A stretch of 64,000 nucleotides of DNA, taken from the NCBI RefSeq assembly GCF_001420605.1, contig NZ_LJIZ01000003.1, positions 484,094-548,093 on the forward strand. Reading direction: 5' to 3'. A program made the translations under genes and the position numbers. How positions within the stretch are numbered: the first letter of the stretch is position 1; every line of letters starts with the position of its first letter. This DNA comes from Bacillus sp. FJAT-25509 (GTDB taxonomy: Bacteria > Bacillota > Bacilli > Bacillales > Bacillaceae_G). Below the pieces are notes generated by a model that did not search any database, had not been told where the DNA came from, and was given only the letters and a program-made list of their open reading frames with translations. Positions 34,978 through 44,501 of the stretch are shown piece by piece.

Positions 34978-35913
34978 ATGAAAAATAAATTAATCGCTTT
35001 TTCTTCTTTAGTCTTTGTGTCCTTCATTTGGGGTTCTTCGCTTTTCATTGTTAAAGAAACACTTAAGATTGTCCAACCATTTACATTTAATGCATTACGA
35101 TTTATTGTAGCCGCAATTGTCTTATTTACAGTTCAAACTTTATTAAATCGAAAAAATAATAAAAGATATCGCGGAAAAGCTGGATTTATTTCCCCTGGAA
35201 TCGTTATAGGATTATTCTTATTTCTAGGTTTTGTTTTTCAAACATTTGGATTACATTACACTTCCATATCCAAATCTGGTTTTATAATAGGTATTAGTGT
35301 AGCGATTGTTCCTTTTCTTTTATTTTTTAAATATAAGAAAAAGCCTACTTTACGGGAAAATTTATGTGCAATTATTGCATTCATCGGATTATTTTTATTG
35401 ACTCTTTCAACAAATTCCAAGTTTAATTCCGGTGATATTATTTCCTTTTTCAGTGCGATTGCGTTTGCTCTTCATATTATTTATTCAACGATCTACTCAC
35501 CTAGTTATAATTCACTACAACTAGCAACTGTACAAATAACTTTTGTAGGTTTAGCCTCTTGGACATTTGCTTTAATTTTTGAAGATTGGCAAGTCATTTT
35601 CAATCATGCATTATGGACAAATAAATTTTTCATTTTTTCAATTCTATTTACAGCAATTTTTTGTACCGCTGCAGCTTTTTTTATCCAAATGTTTGCCCAA
35701 CGTACAATAAGTGCCACAGAAGTAGGAATTATTCTCGCTACAGAGCCAGTTTTTGCAGCGATTACTGGTTATTATTATGGTGGAGAAAGATTACAAGAAA
35801 TTGGTTTATTCGGTTGCAGTTTAATTTTAATTTCTACGATCGTAACTCAAATTAGAAAGAACAAAAGTAAAAAGCAATTATATAAAGAAGAAAAAACCAT
35901 TCACAAGATGTGA
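34978..35913 (+). CDS. EamA/DMT-family transporter
   Basis: 311 residues with ten membrane helices in two EamA repeats (FIWGSSLFIVKETL in the first, SATEVGIILATEPVFAAITGY in the second). Substrate is unknown; relatives export amino acids or other small metabolites. The ATG at 34978 stands nine bases behind AAAGGA and is preferred to the ATG at 34969 directly abutting it. It is the second gene after ypdQ and ends at a terminator that also serves the opposite strand. Confidence 0.85.
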   Translation: MKNKLIAFSSLVFVSFIWGSSLFIVKETLKIVQPFTFNALRFIVAAIVLFTVQTLLNRKNNKRYRGKAGFISPGIVIGLFLFLGFVFQTFGLHYTSISKSGFIIGISVAIVPFLLFFKYKKKPTLRENLCAIIAFIGLFLLTLSTNSKFNSGDIISFFSAIAFALHIIYSTIYSPSYNSLQLATVQITFVGLASWTFALIFEDWQVIFNHALWTNKFFIFSILFTAIFCTAAAFFIQMFAQRTISATEVGIILATEPVFAAITGYYYGGERLQEIGLFGCSLILISTIVTQIRKNKSKKQLYKEEKTIHKM

Positions 35914-35927
35914 ATGGTTTTTTTTTC
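35894..35927. terminator. Shared terminator of the EamA gene and the 6S RNA
   Basis: AACCATTCACA/TGTGAATGGTT stem with T-runs on both strands. On the plus strand it overlaps the EamA stop, and on the minus strand it follows the candidate 6S RNA. Confidence 0.9.
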
Positions 35928-36113
35928 CCGCAAATGCCGTTGTTCCTTTTATGTCTAAGTAAACCGAACTCCAAGGTGGATGTCCTCACAAGTAACGTTC
36001 ATCCTCCTATATGTAGGCACGATGTTGTTACTTAAATATCGGTCTTCCGGTATACAAATCATTGGTTTAAGACATAAACTGACAACGCACACAGCAGGTT
36101 TTGTTTAATTTGT
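35918..36113 (-). ncRNA. ssrS: Candidate 6S RNA
   Basis: No ORF lies here. On the minus strand the sequence folds into one long interrupted hairpin: CCUGC/GCGGG, GUUGU/ACAAC, UUUAUGUCU/AGACAUAAA and UAAACC/GGUUUA close a central bubble, and beyond it AAGUAAC/GUUACUU, CAUC/GAUG and CCUA/UAGG form the apical stem. The bubble carries CCGAUAUUU on the 5' side and ACAUCCACCUUGGA on the 3' side, almost the same words and positions as E. coli 6S RNA as I remember it. The 5' word includes the site where product RNA begins. 6S RNA binds the sigmaA-RNA polymerase and reports growth state. A promoter, then a terminator, bound it. Confidence 0.82.
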
Positions 36114-36119
36114 ATTCTC

Positions 36120-36148
36120 ATTCTATACCAACTAAAACTATTTTGCAA
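36120..36148 (-). promoter_or_regulatory. Promoter of the 6S RNA
   Basis: On the minus strand TTGCAA, 17-base spacer, TAGAAT. The predicted start near 36113 is about 15 bases before the first paired base of the RNA. The promoter begins directly after the sulfurtransferase stop, which lacks a terminator of its own. Confidence 0.65.
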
Positions 36149-36152
36149 CTAA

Positions 36153-36986
36153 TTATTTCTTCTTATTCACAACATTTTCTTCATAAGAAATCCAGTCACT
36201 AAAACTACCCGGATAGAGTTTTACATTCGTATATCCAGCTTCAACTAATCCCAAATAATTAACACAACCAGTGACACCTGAACCACAATAAACAACAGTT
36301 TCATTGTCATTTTTAAATGGTTTAAAGAGAGTTTTTAATTCTTCTTTTGTTTTAAATTCTCCCGATTCATTTAATACATCTTTCCAAAATGAATTTTTTG
36401 CTCCAGGTATATGGCCAGCAATTCGGTCAATTGGTTCAAATTCACCAATATATCGAATAGATTCTCTAGAATCAATTAAATTGTAATCATCATTTTTACT
36501 ATTCTTCTTAACTTCATTCATCGAGCTAATCATATACTCTTGTACGTTAATCTCGAATTTTTTAGGTATTACTTCTTCGATTTTTGTAGTGACTTCAAAA
36601 TCGTTTTCCAACCATTTTTTATAACCACCATTTAAAACAAAAGTAAACTGATGCCCTACTAAATTACATAAAAACCAACATCTTGCGGCATTATCATTCG
36701 TACCATCATCATAACAAATAACAATCGTATCATGATCGATCCCTAGTTCCCCTAAAAGATTTCCAAAATCATTTAAATTAGGAAACGGATGTCTGCCTCC
36801 ATGCTTTTGTACTGGGCTAGATAAGTCATTATTTAAATCAACATAACGAGAAAGCGGAATATGATTTTTCTGATACTCACTTAAACCATATTCAGGATTT
36901 GACAATTGAAATCGACAATCTAAAAATACAACATTTTTATTTAAGTGCAATTTATTTGCAATGTTTACATCAATAATATTTTTCAA
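36153..36986 (-). CDS. Sulfurtransferase with two rhodanese domains
   Basis: 277 residues, with an N-terminal inactive rhodanese domain (VVFLDCRF, then GRHPFP) and a C-terminal active one whose cysteine is in YCGSGVTG. The CGSGVT loop is the signature of 3-mercaptopyruvate sulfurtransferases (SseA type) rather than thiosulfate sulfurtransferases. It moves sulfane sulfur to thiols or cyanide. A TTG start follows GAAGGTGG at ten bases. It lies between dynA and the 6S RNA, without a visible terminator. Confidence 0.88.
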   Translation of the reverse strand: MKNIIDVNIANKLHLNKNVVFLDCRFQLSNPEYGLSEYQKNHIPLSRYVDLNNDLSSPVQKHGGRHPFPNLNDFGNLLGELGIDHDTIVICYDDGTNDNAARCWFLCNLVGHQFTFVLNGGYKKWLENDFEVTTKIEEVIPKKFEINVQEYMISSMNEVKKNSKNDDYNLIDSRESIRYIGEFEPIDRIAGHIPGAKNSFWKDVLNESGEFKTKEELKTLFKPFKNDNETVVYCGSGVTGCVNYLGLVEAGYTNVKLYPGSFSDWISYEENVVNKKK

Positions 36987-37007
36987 TTTTAATTGTCCAC
37001 CTTCATA

Positions 37008-40000
37008 TTAAATTAATTTTTTGAATAAGCTTAATACTTTTTCATCTACAACGACTTCATTTAAATTTTCAGTTGCTTTAATTGTTTGTTGAACATCATT
37101 TTCGATTTGATTGCTGCAGTTTTGCAATACAGAGTTTAATGAATCCACATATTGAATGTGATAATGCTCCGCAAATAAGCTATTCATATTTGCTAAATAC
37201 TCTTTTAATGGTGTTCTCAATTCATTAATGCATTCATCGATCATAGTTTCTTTCATATTTTCAACAAAAAAGCTTTTTGGATTTTTAAAGTAATTCTTTA
37301 AACTTTCAAATCGATCTACATTAATAAATTGATCAGGATTTTTTATCGAAACAGGTAAAATCTCATTAATTTCGCTTTTTTGAACAATAAATTCAGATTG
37401 AATCAAATGAATTTCATCAATTACTCGATCTTGTGACATTGAAATTTCATTTGTTAAAAACTTCTCTAATCTAAATCCAGTTACTCTTAATTCCTTTAAA
37501 ATCTCTTCCAATACTTCATATATAAATTCACGAATTTTAGTTACAAATAATTGTTTAATATTTTTTGTTGTATTATTAAAAATACTTGGATTAAAGAAGT
37601 AAGGGAATAAATCTCGCATCCTTAATTCGATACGCTTTTCGATAAAGAAAATCAATTGCTCGTTTTCTTTCATAAAGGCTCTTGGTAAATTAGTAGGTTC
37701 TGCATTTTTAATCGCTTCTTTAACATTTTTCTGAATTTGCTCAAGTTCGTTGAAGAATTGATCTTTTTCACGCTTTATTCTTTCGAAACGATTAATCGTA
37801 TCACGTAAGATTTTTTCAATTGTTAATAGGTCATTAATAAATGTTTTAAAGACTTCATTTGCAATTTCAAATTGGAAGAAATTTTGGATTTTCGTATTTA
37901 ATTTCTTATAATTATTCTGGATTTCTAAATTTAACTCTGATTCACCATATCCCTTCATCTGAAGCATACTTGAAATAGGAAAAACAGCTGGGAAACGAAC
38001 CCCTAGTTTCGTTAATTGGTTTACAAAGAAATTTTGTACGATTTCGATTTCGTTTTGATCCTTTGCTAAATCCGAAGCATTTAATACAAAGTAAACTTTA
38101 TCACTATCAAAACTTTCTCTCATTCGTCCGATTTGCATTAAGAAAGACTCATCTTGACGTGTAAAAGCATGCTGATAATGTGCAACATATAAAATTAAAT
38201 CAGCTTTTTTCAAATAGTCGAATGCTAGTTCAGTATGTCTTGAATGGATACTATTTCCTCCTGGCGTATCCACTAATACAATTCCACTTAACGTGATCTC
38301 ACAATCAAAATAAACTGTACTTTCTTTTACAAAACATGCTCGATTTTCTTCACTGATTACACTTACATACTCACTTAAGTCATATCGCTTAGTAGTACCT
38401 AGTAAACTTCTCATTTCTTCATAATTTTGACAGACGCTTTCTGCATAAACGAAAGCATCAGTAGGGATTTTATCCTTTTGTTTCTTGATTAAATTTTGAA
38501 GAGTATTAAACCACTCTTTTTCACTTGCTTCCACTCCCCATTTTTTGAAGAAATCAAGAAACTCTTCTTTTAAAGATTCCTCTGATTTATAACTCACATC
38601 AGCTTTTTTATTGCCAGATTCAACTGTTGATCGTTTAATCTTACAAATTGCCGCTGTTGTTGGGTGTGGAGAAACAGGTAGTACACGATCGCCAAGTAGA
38701 GTATTTATATACGATGTTTTTCCAGAACTAAACGCTCCGAATAATGCAATTGTGTATTCGTTTGATTTTATTTGCACTCTTTTTTCTTTTAAAATACCGA
38801 TTTTACTCTGAATAAATTTATTTGAAGTTAATTCGTCTAATATAAAATCAGCGACTTCATATTTAGCTTGAATTTCTTCGTTTGAATATTTTTTTGAATT
38901 AGTTTGTTCGATGTCAGTAATAAGTTCTTCTTTTACTTCCGGTACTTGAACAGTTAAAATTTTATGATTAATTAACTCGCTTACTGATATTAAAGTAGGC
39001 TTAATTTCCGGCAGGTCTTGATTAAATTCTTGATGATTATTTAAAATCGTCTTAATTTCTGTAACCATATGAGAAATTTTTTGATTATTAAACTCTAATT
39101 CATCAAATCCTTCTATTTTTGATTGTAAATCAATCTTTTGATTTTTTAACTTTAGTATAGTTGATTCATTTTGTACTTTAAGTTCTTTTGAAAGTGTGTA
39201 AATAAATTCGGAAATACTTTTACGATATACCGCCTTAATCCCTTCACTAACTTCCTTCGTATACTGTAATAAATAATTTCCACCTGTATCAATCAAGTGA
39301 GACGGCTTTGGACAAATTACCTCTTCACTCAAATTAGGCTCTAAGATTTTATCAAAGTCACTGCTATCAATTTTATTATTTTCAATTTGTTTTACAGTTC
39401 GAATTGCTGCTTCTTTTACAAAATACTCTATTTGTTTATTTGTTAATTCTTTTACTTTGTGAATAAATTGACTTTTAGATTCATGTAAAGCATTTTCAAG
39501 TTTTTTTCTTGATTGAAATAATCCTTTATTTTGCAATGCTTTTTCTGATTCTAAATATTTTGACGCTAATTCTCTCATTTCAAATGGTGTAATGTTTGAA
39601 TTAGTAAGAACTTGTTGTGTAGACTGCAAACAATTTTCCTCAAATGATGAAACTGACTTTTCAATCACTTCAATTTCATTATTTAAATCATTATAAACTG
39701 ATCTAATTTCATCTGCATTTTGATCGAGATCAATGTAATCGTTCTCAAGTTGTTGTATTTGTTCGTTCATAATTGTTAAAAAGCTTGCATTGTCATTTTC
39801 AATTTGAACTACGTCTTGATGACTGTATAAATTATTTAAATAATTTATAAACTGGTTATATTCATTATTATTGACAGATTTATCTCTTGTAGAAATATAA
39901 AAAACTTGTAAGTTGCCTAATCCTTGTTTTTTCAAGTTTCCAATTACACCATGTTGAAACTGTTCGAACGTCAATTCGGTTTCATCGTGTTTATCAATAC

Positions 40001-40604
40001 ATGTGATGACTAAACAAACTTTATTATTTTTTTCAACTAAATTATGAATAAAATCGATATTTGTTTTCGAATGAACATGTTGATAATCCATTAAATAAAA
40101 AATACTATCCGCTAGATGAATGACAGAATTTGTTGCCTCTAAATGATCCATATCTGTTGAATCTATTCCTGGAGTATCAATTAAAACAGATCCAGTTGGA
40201 ATTTTAAATATCTCTTGTGCCCACTCGAGCTCAATTATTGAGCCACTATCAGAAGCTAACTTTTTTAGTTCGTCTACTTGAATGTCCTCTTGAATCTGAT
40301 ACATTTCACCATCTTTAAGAGTAATTAACATTTTACTTTCGCCATTTTTTAATTTTACAACGTTTGCACTTGTAGGAATTGGGCTTGTAGGTAGTTTTTC
40401 AACTTGTAAAAGATCATTTAGTAAGGATGACTTACCAGCAGAAAAATGCCCACAAAATACGTAATAACTTTCCTTATTTTGTATTTTGTATGCTAATTTT
40501 TTTAATTGAAATAATTCCTTCGAATTTCCTTGTTCAGAAAGTAAATTGATACCTGAAGAAACCTTATTCAGTAATTCCCCTCTGTTAATCTTAGTGTTTT
40601 GCAA
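37008..40604 (-). CDS. dynA: Two-headed bacterial dynamin DynA
   Basis: 1198 residues with two dynamin-type GTPase halves in one chain, the arrangement of B. subtilis DynA (YpbR). The first half has GHFSAGKSS (52-60), DTPGID near 140 and TCIDKHD. The second has GAFSSGKTS (about 622-630), DTPGGNS and NASDLAKD. Long helical stalk regions follow each GTPase. DynA tethers and fuses membranes and protects them against damage such as phage or antibiotics. It starts with TTG behind GGGGAAATCACG. The sulfurtransferase gene follows after about 20 bases. Confidence 0.95.
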   Translation of the reverse strand: MQNTKINRGELLNKVSSGINLLSEQGNSKELFQLKKLAYKIQNKESYYVFCGHFSAGKSSLLNDLLQVEKLPTSPIPTSANVVKLKNGESKMLITLKDGEMYQIQEDIQVDELKKLASDSGSIIELEWAQEIFKIPTGSVLIDTPGIDSTDMDHLEATNSVIHLADSIFYLMDYQHVHSKTNIDFIHNLVEKNNKVCLVITCIDKHDETELTFEQFQHGVIGNLKKQGLGNLQVFYISTRDKSVNNNEYNQFINYLNNLYSHQDVVQIENDNASFLTIMNEQIQQLENDYIDLDQNADEIRSVYNDLNNEIEVIEKSVSSFEENCLQSTQQVLTNSNITPFEMRELASKYLESEKALQNKGLFQSRKKLENALHESKSQFIHKVKELTNKQIEYFVKEAAIRTVKQIENNKIDSSDFDKILEPNLSEEVICPKPSHLIDTGGNYLLQYTKEVSEGIKAVYRKSISEFIYTLSKELKVQNESTILKLKNQKIDLQSKIEGFDELEFNNQKISHMVTEIKTILNNHQEFNQDLPEIKPTLISVSELINHKILTVQVPEVKEELITDIEQTNSKKYSNEEIQAKYEVADFILDELTSNKFIQSKIGILKEKRVQIKSNEYTIALFGAFSSGKTSYINTLLGDRVLPVSPHPTTAAICKIKRSTVESGNKKADVSYKSEESLKEEFLDFFKKWGVEASEKEWFNTLQNLIKKQKDKIPTDAFVYAESVCQNYEEMRSLLGTTKRYDLSEYVSVISEENRACFVKESTVYFDCEITLSGIVLVDTPGGNSIHSRHTELAFDYLKKADLILYVAHYQHAFTRQDESFLMQIGRMRESFDSDKVYFVLNASDLAKDQNEIEIVQNFFVNQLTKLGVRFPAVFPISSMLQMKGYGESELNLEIQNNYKKLNTKIQNFFQFEIANEVFKTFINDLLTIEKILRDTINRFERIKREKDQFFNELEQIQKNVKEAIKNAEPTNLPRAFMKENEQLIFFIEKRIELRMRDLFPYFFNPSIFNNTTKNIKQLFVTKIREFIYEVLEEILKELRVTGFRLEKFLTNEISMSQDRVIDEIHLIQSEFIVQKSEINEILPVSIKNPDQFINVDRFESLKNYFKNPKSFFVENMKETMIDECINELRTPLKEYLANMNSLFAEHYHIQYVDSLNSVLQNCSNQIENDVQQTIKATENLNEVVVDEKVLSLFKKLI

Positions 40605-40710
40605 CGTGATTTCCCCATTTCATTTCATACTCAAATATTTTCCCTAGCATTATTTTATCCCCATATATATTAATTTGGAAGAAGAATGTATAGGCATATG
40701 CATATAAAAT

Positions 40711-40741
40711 AAAAAAAACTAGGTAACATCACCTAGTTTTG
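40711..40741 (-). terminator. Terminator of the bcsA-ypbQ operon
   Basis: AAAACTAGGT/ACCTAGTTTT stem followed by eight T residues on the minus strand. It overlaps the stop of the 29-residue ORF. Confidence 0.9.
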
Positions 40742-40822
40742 AACTTGTTTAAGTACATATTTAGTTAATAAAAAGTATAAAAGAATTGTAGCTGACACAA
40801 ATCCAAGAACCATTTGACGCAC
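40733..40822 (-). CDS. Predicted 29-residue membrane peptide
   Basis: A short frame between ypbQ and dynA, starting GTG (40822) or ATG (40813) behind GAAAGG. It reads VRQMVLGFVSATILLYFL and continues to KQVQN, one membrane helix with a basic end. Its stop lies inside the terminator hairpin, as is common for the last gene of an operon. Such small membrane peptides often sit at operon ends in bacilli. No homologue is known to me. Confidence 0.5.
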   Translation of the reverse strand: MRQMVLGFVSATILLYFLLTKYVLKQVQN

Positions 40823-40892
40823 AACCTTTCGAAGTTGATAATGATTTTCATTCTACATTAATCATAATCAGTTATTTTCCATTTGTCAATAA

Positions 40893-41402
40893 CTATTCGA
40901 TTGATTGTAAAAGCGCTTTATTTTCTTCTCGGATTCTTACTTTTAATAAAATTAAATTACAAACAGAAAAGATTACAGTTGTAATATACGCATGAAACAT
41001 AATTGGTATTACTAATAATTCAATTGTAACGATTATGTAATTTGGATGCTTGATATATTTATAAAGCCCACGTTTTACTAATTTTTCATTAGGTAAAATG
41101 ATGATTTTTGTATTCCATCTTTCCCCCAACGTTGAAATAACCCATACCCTTGCTAATTGTAAAATGACAAAAACGATTAGGAGAAATGTTAAAAATCCAA
41201 TTTCTATATATTGAATGAAATAATTCTCAATTAAAATTGATATAAAAAACATGCTATGTAAGATGATAAAAAATTTATAATGCTCTTGGCCAAATTCAAG
41301 TGCACCCCGCATTTTTAATTTTTTTTCATTTTTCTTTGCTATACCTAGCTCAATCACTCTTTGTATGATGATGAATAAAAAAATAATCTTTAACATTAGC
41401 AT
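40893..41402 (-). CDS. ypbQ: Methyltransferase of the isoprenylcysteine type, YpbQ
   Basis: 169 residues from the ATG at 41402, close to the 168 residues of B. subtilis YpbQ. The ICMT-family core is KRGLYKYIKHPNYIIVTIE with about five membrane helices. In B. subtilis the product (also BpsB) O-methylates alkylpyrones made by the adjacent polyketide synthase. The start overlaps the bcsA stop, so translation is coupled. Other in-frame starts up to 41411 are possible. Confidence 0.88.
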   Translation of the reverse strand: MLMLKIIFLFIIIQRVIELGIAKKNEKKLKMRGALEFGQEHYKFFIILHSMFFISILIENYFIQYIEIGFLTFLLIVFVILQLARVWVISTLGERWNTKIIILPNEKLVKRGLYKYIKHPNYIIVTIELLVIPIMFHAYITTVIFSVCNLILLKVRIREENKALLQSIE

Positions 41403-42487
41403 TCTACCCACTTTAACAAAGATAACTCTGAACTAAATCCTGGTCCTAAAGCACAAAGAAGTCCGTACTCATTCGTTTTTCCTAACTTCATAAACTCAGA
41501 TAACACAAATAAAACAGTACAAGATGACATATTTCCATATGATTTTAAAATATTTAAGGATATTCCGATATTCGCTTCGGAAAGATCTAAAGATTCAATA
41601 TAAGCATCCAATACTTTTTTCCCTCCAGGATGAGCAATGAAGTGAGTTATATCCCTTATCGTTAGTTCATTTTCCGTTAGAAAGGTTGTAACAACTGGTT
41701 GTAACCAACTTTTAACAATCGATGGAATATCCCTAGAAAAAATGACAAATAAACCATCATTCCGAACATCCCATCCCATTACGTCTAATGAATTTGGCAT
41801 TAGAGTTGAGTTAGTTTGTTCAATTGACGGCAAAGATTTATGTATCGTTCGATTTTTCAAATCACTTTCATCGCCAATAACTAGTACCGCTGCTGCTCCA
41901 TCAGCAAATAGTGAAGTTCCTATTATATTACTCTTGGACAGATCTTCTTTTTGAAATGTTAAACTACATAATTCAACTGCAACTAGTAAAATATTTGACT
42001 TTGGATGGGCTTTACAATAATCAAATGCTCTTGAAATACCACTAGCACCACCTGCACATCCTAGCCCCCATATTGGTATTCTTTTAATTGAAGAATTAAA
42101 TGGCAGGATATTAGCTATATGAGCATCAATTGTGGGTGTAGAAATACCAGTTGAAGATACAAAAATAATTCCATCAATTTCTTCATATTGAACTTCTGAA
42201 GATAAAAATTCATTACTCGTCACACAATTTTTAATCGCTTCTATCGACAATTCAATCGAGATTTCAGTGTATGCCTGATTTTTTTGCTCAAAGCTATGCT
42301 CTTCGCTATACCAAGGAAGCTCCTTAGCAATATATCGACTTTGAATCTCACCATTTTGAAATACAGATAATAAACGATCAATTGAAGGATATCTTTTCAA
42401 AAAAAGATCTCGAATAAAAGGTACTACATTTTCCTGATCGATTTTATATTTAGGTACAGCTTTTCCAACAGATAAAATTAAAGGCAT
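41396..42487 (-). CDS. bcsA: Type III polyketide synthase (BcsA/BpsA)
   Basis: 363 residues with the thiolase fold of chalcone synthase-like enzymes. The catalytic Cys lies in WGLGCAGGASG, the His in HFIAHPGGKKVLD and the Asn in SYGNMSSCT. The B. subtilis homologue makes alkylpyrones from long-chain acyl-CoA and malonyl-CoA, which YpbQ then methylates. The two genes overlap here. The ATG follows AAGGAGTGGAAAATT. It is not a plant-type pathway; substrate chain length is not readable from the sequence. Confidence 0.92.
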   Translation of the reverse strand: MPLILSVGKAVPKYKIDQENVVPFIRDLFLKRYPSIDRLLSVFQNGEIQSRYIAKELPWYSEEHSFEQKNQAYTEISIELSIEAIKNCVTSNEFLSSEVQYEEIDGIIFVSSTGISTPTIDAHIANILPFNSSIKRIPIWGLGCAGGASGISRAFDYCKAHPKSNILLVAVELCSLTFQKEDLSKSNIIGTSLFADGAAAVLVIGDESDLKNRTIHKSLPSIEQTNSTLMPNSLDVMGWDVRNDGLFVIFSRDIPSIVKSWLQPVVTTFLTENELTIRDITHFIAHPGGKKVLDAYIESLDLSEANIGISLNILKSYGNMSSCTVLFVLSEFMKLGKTNEYGLLCALGPGFSSELSLLKWVEC

Positions 42488-42550
42488 AATTTTCCACTCC
42501 TTGTAGTCATTACCTTTTGTTTAAAATTGGAAAATTATTCTTTTATAAAT

Positions 42551-42614
42551 GCAAAAAAAGACAATTCGCTATTCATTCATGGACCATGAACAAATAATAA
42601 GAATTGTCTAAGCG
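42551..42614 (-). terminator. Terminator of the first M32 carboxypeptidase gene
   Basis: AGACAATTC/GAATTGTCT outer stem enclosing the TTCATGG/CCATGAA hairpin, with a T-run on the minus strand. Two nested hairpins of this sort are unusual. Confidence 0.75.
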
Positions 42615-42737
42615 TTTCAAAGGAGTTTTCTTTCTGTTGTGCAGTTTTAGTATATCTCATTTTACACAAATCTACATTCGCAATTATTTCCATTAAAACG
42701 ATTCTGAAATAGCCCTCATAACGCTTCTAATACACGA

Positions 42738-44267
42738 TTATGATTTATTTACTTCTTCCAACTCATATAATTTTGTGTATTTTGATTCTAAATAATCTAC
42801 AAAATATTTAACATTCAATTCTTCACCAGTAACATCCTTCAAAATTTGTTGCGGTTCTTTCATTGCACCATATTGGTGAATATTCACTTTTAACCAATCA
42901 AGAATTGTTTGAAAATCATTCGTTTCAACTAATTCATTAAAATTTGGTAATTCTCTTTCCATTGTTGCTTTAATTTGAGCAGCATACATTGCACCTAATG
43001 CATAAGTTGGAAAGTATCCAAAATGCCCCATCGACCAATGTACGTCCTGTAAAACACCTTCTCGATCAGTTTTAGGAATTATTCCTAAATACTCCTCCAT
43101 TTTTTGATTCCAAATTGAAGGAAGATCAGTAACCTGAATTTTGCCATCTAATAAATCCTTTTCAATTTCATAACGAATCATTACGTGTAAAGGATAAGTT
43201 AATTCATCAGCTTCAATACGAATAAAAGATGGCTTACTATGATTTATGACTTTATAAAATTCATCTAAAGTAACATTATCTAGCACTCCATTAAGTTGCT
43301 CTTTTAACTTTGGATAATTTGATTTCCAGAATTCATAGCTTTGTCCAATTATCTTTTCATATAAAAGGGACTGAGATTCATGAATACCTAAAGATGCTCC
43401 TTGAGCGATCGGTAAACCTTCCAAATCTTTGGAAATGTTTTGCTCATATAGAGCATGACCACATTCATGAATTGTACTAAACATGGCTTTTTCAAAATTA
43501 TTTTCATGATATTTCGTTGTTACTCGAACATCACCTAAATTAAGAGAAGTAGCAAAAGGATGTGGAGTAGGGTCTAATCTTCCGGCATCAAAATTATAAC
43601 CAAGAGAAGCTAATAGTTGCTCACATATTTCTTTTTGTTTTTGCATTGAAACGAATGCTTTCATCTCTTCTTTTTCAAAGTTTTTCCCACTTGTCGCTAC
43701 AGCTTTAACAATCGGTACTAATTTATTTCTTACTTCTGAAAATACTTCGTCCAGTTTATTTACAGTCATTCCAGGTTCATATTGATCTAAATATGTATCA
43801 TATTTACAGTCCTTATATCCTAAATATTCAACGAATTTACGTTTATACTCAATTATTTCAGTTAAATAAGGTTCAAATTTAGCAAAATTATTTTCTTCCT
43901 TCGCTTCTGCCCAAACACTCTCAGAAATTGCTTGGCATTTTACAAAGGCTTCAAACTCATCAACTGGTATTTTCGTATTTTGATCGTATTGCTTTCTTAA
44001 ATATTTTACAGTTTTTTCAACTTCTAACGAACATTTACCTGCACTAATGGCTTCTTCCATTGTAATTAAATAGTGAGCCATATCTTTTGAAGTACTCATT
44101 TTAAAAACATCGGCTGATAATTGACTAATTACATTTGAACGCTGACTAACAGCATTTTTAGGTGCACCTGTCCGAAGATCCCAATATAAAACACCAATTG
44201 CTTCTTCAATGTTTAACATTTTTCTTACATACTCTAAAAACGAAGCCTCATAATCTTTTAAGCTCAT
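42738..44267 (-). CDS. ypwA: M32 metallocarboxypeptidase, copy 1
   Basis: 509 residues from the ATG at 44267 (AAAGGTGGG before it). The M32 (Taq-type) family zinc site is TIHECGHALYE (HEXXH), with HESQSLLYEK providing the third ligand and DRLDPTPHPF-like and VHWSMGHFGYFPTY blocks. It releases C-terminal amino acids, with broad specificity. It is cytoplasmic, with no signal peptide. A paralogue of about 55-60% visual similarity lies 3 kb away on the same strand. Confidence 0.93.
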   Translation of the reverse strand: MSLKDYEASFLEYVRKMLNIEEAIGVLYWDLRTGAPKNAVSQRSNVISQLSADVFKMSTSKDMAHYLITMEEAISAGKCSLEVEKTVKYLRKQYDQNTKIPVDEFEAFVKCQAISESVWAEAKEENNFAKFEPYLTEIIEYKRKFVEYLGYKDCKYDTYLDQYEPGMTVNKLDEVFSEVRNKLVPIVKAVATSGKNFEKEEMKAFVSMQKQKEICEQLLASLGYNFDAGRLDPTPHPFATSLNLGDVRVTTKYHENNFEKAMFSTIHECGHALYEQNISKDLEGLPIAQGASLGIHESQSLLYEKIIGQSYEFWKSNYPKLKEQLNGVLDNVTLDEFYKVINHSKPSFIRIEADELTYPLHVMIRYEIEKDLLDGKIQVTDLPSIWNQKMEEYLGIIPKTDREGVLQDVHWSMGHFGYFPTYALGAMYAAQIKATMERELPNFNELVETNDFQTILDWLKVNIHQYGAMKEPQQILKDVTGEELNVKYFVDYLESKYTKLYELEEVNKS

Positions 44268-44456
44268 CAAAACACCCACCTTTTAATATCAAATTTTTGA
44301 GTCAGCTAAATAGTAGCATAAAAAATAGACGGATTAAGAAGAATTATCTCACTTTTTAAATAATATTTCTCGACAAAACGGATATTGTCAAATCACTTCG
44401 TACATACTACTCAAGTCTTTGAATCTTTTTTTAGATCAACACAAAATTTGCATTCT

Positions 44457-44495
44457 GAATATTCCTTGACAGGAATATTCCACGTGAGGTATATT
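44457..44495 (+). promoter_or_regulatory. ArsR promoter and operator
   Basis: TTGACA (44466-44471), 18-base spacer and TATATT (44490-44495). Two identical palindromes GAATATTC (44457-44464 and 44473-44480), 16 bases apart, straddle the -35 element and are likely operator half-sites for the repressor. The start of transcription would be at or next to the arsR ATG (44502). Confidence 0.65.
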
Positions 44496-44501
44496 CGATT
44501 T

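Noticed and set aside
35918..36113. Riboswitch or T-box reading of the noncoding region
   Set aside because: No T-box, SAM, or other aptamer signature fits, and the plus strand has no gene immediately downstream that it could control; the 6S reading on the minus strand explains more.
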